Below, one piece after another: positions 36,346 to 37,862 of a stretch of 37,862 nt of DNA; the stretch's first letter is position 1; every line of letters begins with the position of its first letter. Source of the DNA: Arenimonas sp. (GTDB lineage: Bacteria > Pseudomonadota > Gammaproteobacteria > Xanthomonadales > Xanthomonadaceae); contig NZ_JALHQI010000028.1 in NCBI RefSeq assembly GCF_022842045.1, positions 1 to 37,862 of the forward strand. Reading direction: 5' to 3'. A model generated the notes under the pieces. It had not been told where the DNA came from and searched no databases. It saw only the letters and a list, made by a program, of their open reading frames with translations. The position numbers were made by a program, and so were the translations under genes.

Positions 36346-36372
36346 GTTTTTGGTTTCCACCAGGACCCCACC

Positions 36373-37377
36373 ATGAAGCATTTCCTCAACACCCAGGACT
36401 GGACCCGCGCCGAGCTCGACGCGGCGCTCGCGCAGGCGGCGGCGTTCAAGCGGAGCAAGGCCGGCGACCAGCTCAAGGGCAAGTCCATCGCTCTGGTCTT
36501 CTTCAATCCTTCGCTGCGCACCCGCACCAGCTTCGAGCTGGGCGCATTCCAGCTGGGCGGGCATGCGGTGGTGCTGCAGCCGGGCAAGGACGCGTGGCCG
36601 ATCGAGTTCGACGTCGGCACGGTGATGGACGGCGAGGCCGAGGAGCACATCGCCGAAGTGGCGCGGGTGCTGTCGCGCTACGTGGACCTGGTGGCGGTGC
36701 GCGCCTTCCCGAAGTTCCAGGACTGGTCGGTGGACCGCGAGGACCGGGTGCTGCGTGCTTTCGCGAAGTACTCGACCGTGCCGGTGATCAACCTCGAGAC
36801 CATCACCCACCCCTGCCAGGAGCTGGCGCACGCGCTGGCGCTGCAGGAGCACTTCGGTACGCCCGACCTGCGCGGCAAGAAGTTCGTGCTGACCTGGACC
36901 TACCACCCCAAGCCGCTCAACACGGCCGTGGCCAACTCGGCGCTGACCATCGCGACCCGGATGGGCATGGACGTGACCCTGCTGTGCCCGACGCCCGAGT
37001 ACGCGCTGGACGAGCGCTACCTGGGCTGGGCCCGCGACAACGTGGCCGAGTCCGGCGGCAGCTTCCGCATGAGCCACGACATCACCGAGGCCTACACCGG
37101 CGCCGACGTGGTGTACGCCAAGAGCTGGGGCGCGATCCCGTTCTTCGGCCGCTGGGAGCAGGAAAAGCCCATCCGCGACGCGCACAGGCACTTCATCGTC
37201 GACGAGGCCAAGATGGCGCTCACCAACAACGGCGTGTTCAGCCATTGCCTGCCGCTGCGCCGCAACGTGAAGGCGACCGATGGCGTGATGGATGCGCCGT
37301 ACTGCATCGCCATCGAGGAAGCCGAGAACCGGCTGCATGTGCAGAAGGCCGTGATGGCGGCGCTTGCGAATCAATAG
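36373..37377 (+). CDS. argF': N-acetylornithine carbamoyltransferase
   Basis: AOTCase carbamoylates N-acetylornithine to N-acetylcitrulline, replacing ornithine carbamoyltransferase in the acetylated arginine pathway of xanthomonads. The 334 residues contain the carbamoyl-phosphate loop FFNPSLRTRTSFELGAF, HPCQELAHALALQEHFG, and the C-terminal FSHCLPLRRNVKATDGVMD. E90 in GEAEEHIAEVARVL corresponds to the glutamate (92 in Xanthomonas campestris) that distinguishes this enzyme from succinylornithine relatives. I use the ATG at 36373, with AGGA seven bases upstream. argG follows after 126 bases, as in xanthomonad arginine operons. Confidence 0.96.
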   Translation: MKHFLNTQDWTRAELDAALAQAAAFKRSKAGDQLKGKSIALVFFNPSLRTRTSFELGAFQLGGHAVVLQPGKDAWPIEFDVGTVMDGEAEEHIAEVARVLSRYVDLVAVRAFPKFQDWSVDREDRVLRAFAKYSTVPVINLETITHPCQELAHALALQEHFGTPDLRGKKFVLTWTYHPKPLNTAVANSALTIATRMGMDVTLLCPTPEYALDERYLGWARDNVAESGGSFRMSHDITEAYTGADVVYAKSWGAIPFFGRWEQEKPIRDAHRHFIVDEAKMALTNNGVFSHCLPLRRNVKATDGVMDAPYCIAIEEAENRLHVQKAVMAALANQ

Positions 37378-37378
37378 C

Positions 37379-37474
37379 CAGGAACTAGTGAAGAGGAGCC
37401 AGGAACCAGCAACAGCGTTCCGCCTCAGCAATGAGCTTCTCCACTAGTTCCTATTTCCTCTTCACTAGTTCCTG
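37379..37474. repeat. Perfect 19-bp inverted repeat in the argF'-argG gap
   Basis: CAGGAACTAGTGAAGAGGA (37379-37397) recurs exactly in reverse complement at 37456-37474. CACTAGTTCCT is additionally present twice in direct orientation (37442-37452 and 37463-37473). The base composition is far less GC-rich than the flanking genes. It could fold into a long hairpin in the arg transcript; it has no clean terminator T-run. Confidence 0.85.
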
Positions 37475-37503
37475 TTTCTTCCTTCTTCCCCCGGACCCAC
37501 CCC

Positions 37504-37862
37504 ATGACCCAGCCTAGCCCCATCGTCCTCGCCTTCTCCGGCGGCCTCGACACCAGCTTCTGCATCCCGTGGCTCAGGGAGCGCGGCTGGGCGGTGCATA
37601 CCGTGTTCGCCGATACCGGCGGCGTGGATGCGGAGGAGCGGGCCTACATCGAGGCACGCGCGGCCGAGCTGGGGGCCGCCAGCCACGTCACCGTCGACGG
37701 CGGGCCGGCGATCTGGGACGGCTTCGTGAAGCCCTTCGTGATGGCGGGCGAGGGCTACCAGGGGCAGTACCCGCTGCTGGTGTCCGACCGCTACCTGATC
37801 GTGGACGCCGCGCTCAAGCGCGCCGCCGAACTCGGCACGCGCGCGATCGCGCACGGCTGCAC
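37504..37862 (+). CDS. argG: Argininosuccinate synthase, 5' part only
   Basis: Joins citrulline and aspartate to argininosuccinate with ATP. 119 codons are present before the window ends. The N-terminus [20 protein letters not shown] holds the PP-loop ATP-binding motif [17 protein letters not shown] and [15 protein letters not shown] follow as in the family. The ATG at 37504 is the only sensible start, though its ribosome site is weak (CCCCCGGACCCACCCC upstream). It is downstream of argF' and, from the pathway, expected to be co-transcribed with it, with the inverted repeat lying between them. Confidence 0.94.
   Translation, partial: MTQPSPIVLAFSGGLDTSFCIPWLRERGWAVHTVFADTGGVDAEERAYIEARAAELGAASHVTVDGGPAIWDGFVKPFVMAGEGYQGQYPLLVSDRYLIVDAALKRAAELGTRAIAHGC

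Overview
The window is a roughly 37.9 kb stretch of GC-rich (about 70% by eye), densely coding chromosome from a gammaproteobacterium of the Xanthomonadaceae/Lysobacteraceae type (Lysobacter, Luteimonas, Stenotrophomonas and relatives). The best markers are the N-acetylornithine carbamoyltransferase gene argF', which belongs to the acetylated arginine pathway of xanthomonads, and a degenerate response-regulator/PAS/GGDEF/EAL protein of the FimX type. Nearly everything is core housekeeping. No insertion sequence, prophage or CRISPR array was seen.

Layout: xseA (-, cut by the left edge); a PilZ-like orphan overlapping ispG (+); a small secreted YbjN-like protein (+); a tight minus-strand run amaB - DUF4190 protein - pyrD - murB - EamA transporter headed by tRNA-Arg(CCT); a secreted DUF1566/thrombospondin type 3 repeat protein (-); thrB (-); a secreted orphan (-); tRNA-Ala(CGC) (-); rnd (-), divergent from a lipoprotein with a formylglycine-generating-enzyme-like domain (+); phaR and gluQ (-), gluQ divergent from htpX (+); fimX (-); epmB (-), divergent from efp; then efp - mtaD - ubiG - gph - a phytoene-synthase-like gene (+) with overlapping or very short junctions; folE2 (+); yidD overlapping an M23 peptidase gene (-); dksA with a long Lys/Ala/Pro tail (+); a GAF-GGDEF diguanylate cyclase (+); cysS - sufE - DUF885 (-); a glycine-zipper envelope protein (+); and argF' followed by argG (+, cut by the right edge).

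The most interesting signal precedes argF' (36149-36372). A candidate sigma-70 promoter is followed by a short open frame with clustered Arg codons (R-A-R-R), then a strong intrinsic terminator whose T-run ends 27 nt before the argF' start. A copy of the terminator's 3' arm (GCTGGGT) lies across the leader stop codon and can pair with the terminator's 5' arm. This is the layout of a classical ribosome-mediated transcription attenuator, here apparently sensing arginine. Two further non-coding structures stand out: a perfect 21-bp inverted repeat around a bidirectional terminator between htpX and fimX, built from about 10-nt ATCCGC-like units, and a perfect 19-bp inverted repeat in the argF'-argG gap.

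Cyclic-di-GMP signalling recurs in the window: a PilZ-like protein, an intact diguanylate cyclase and the degenerate FimX. The EF-P gene sits head-to-head with its lysine-modification enzyme gene epmB.
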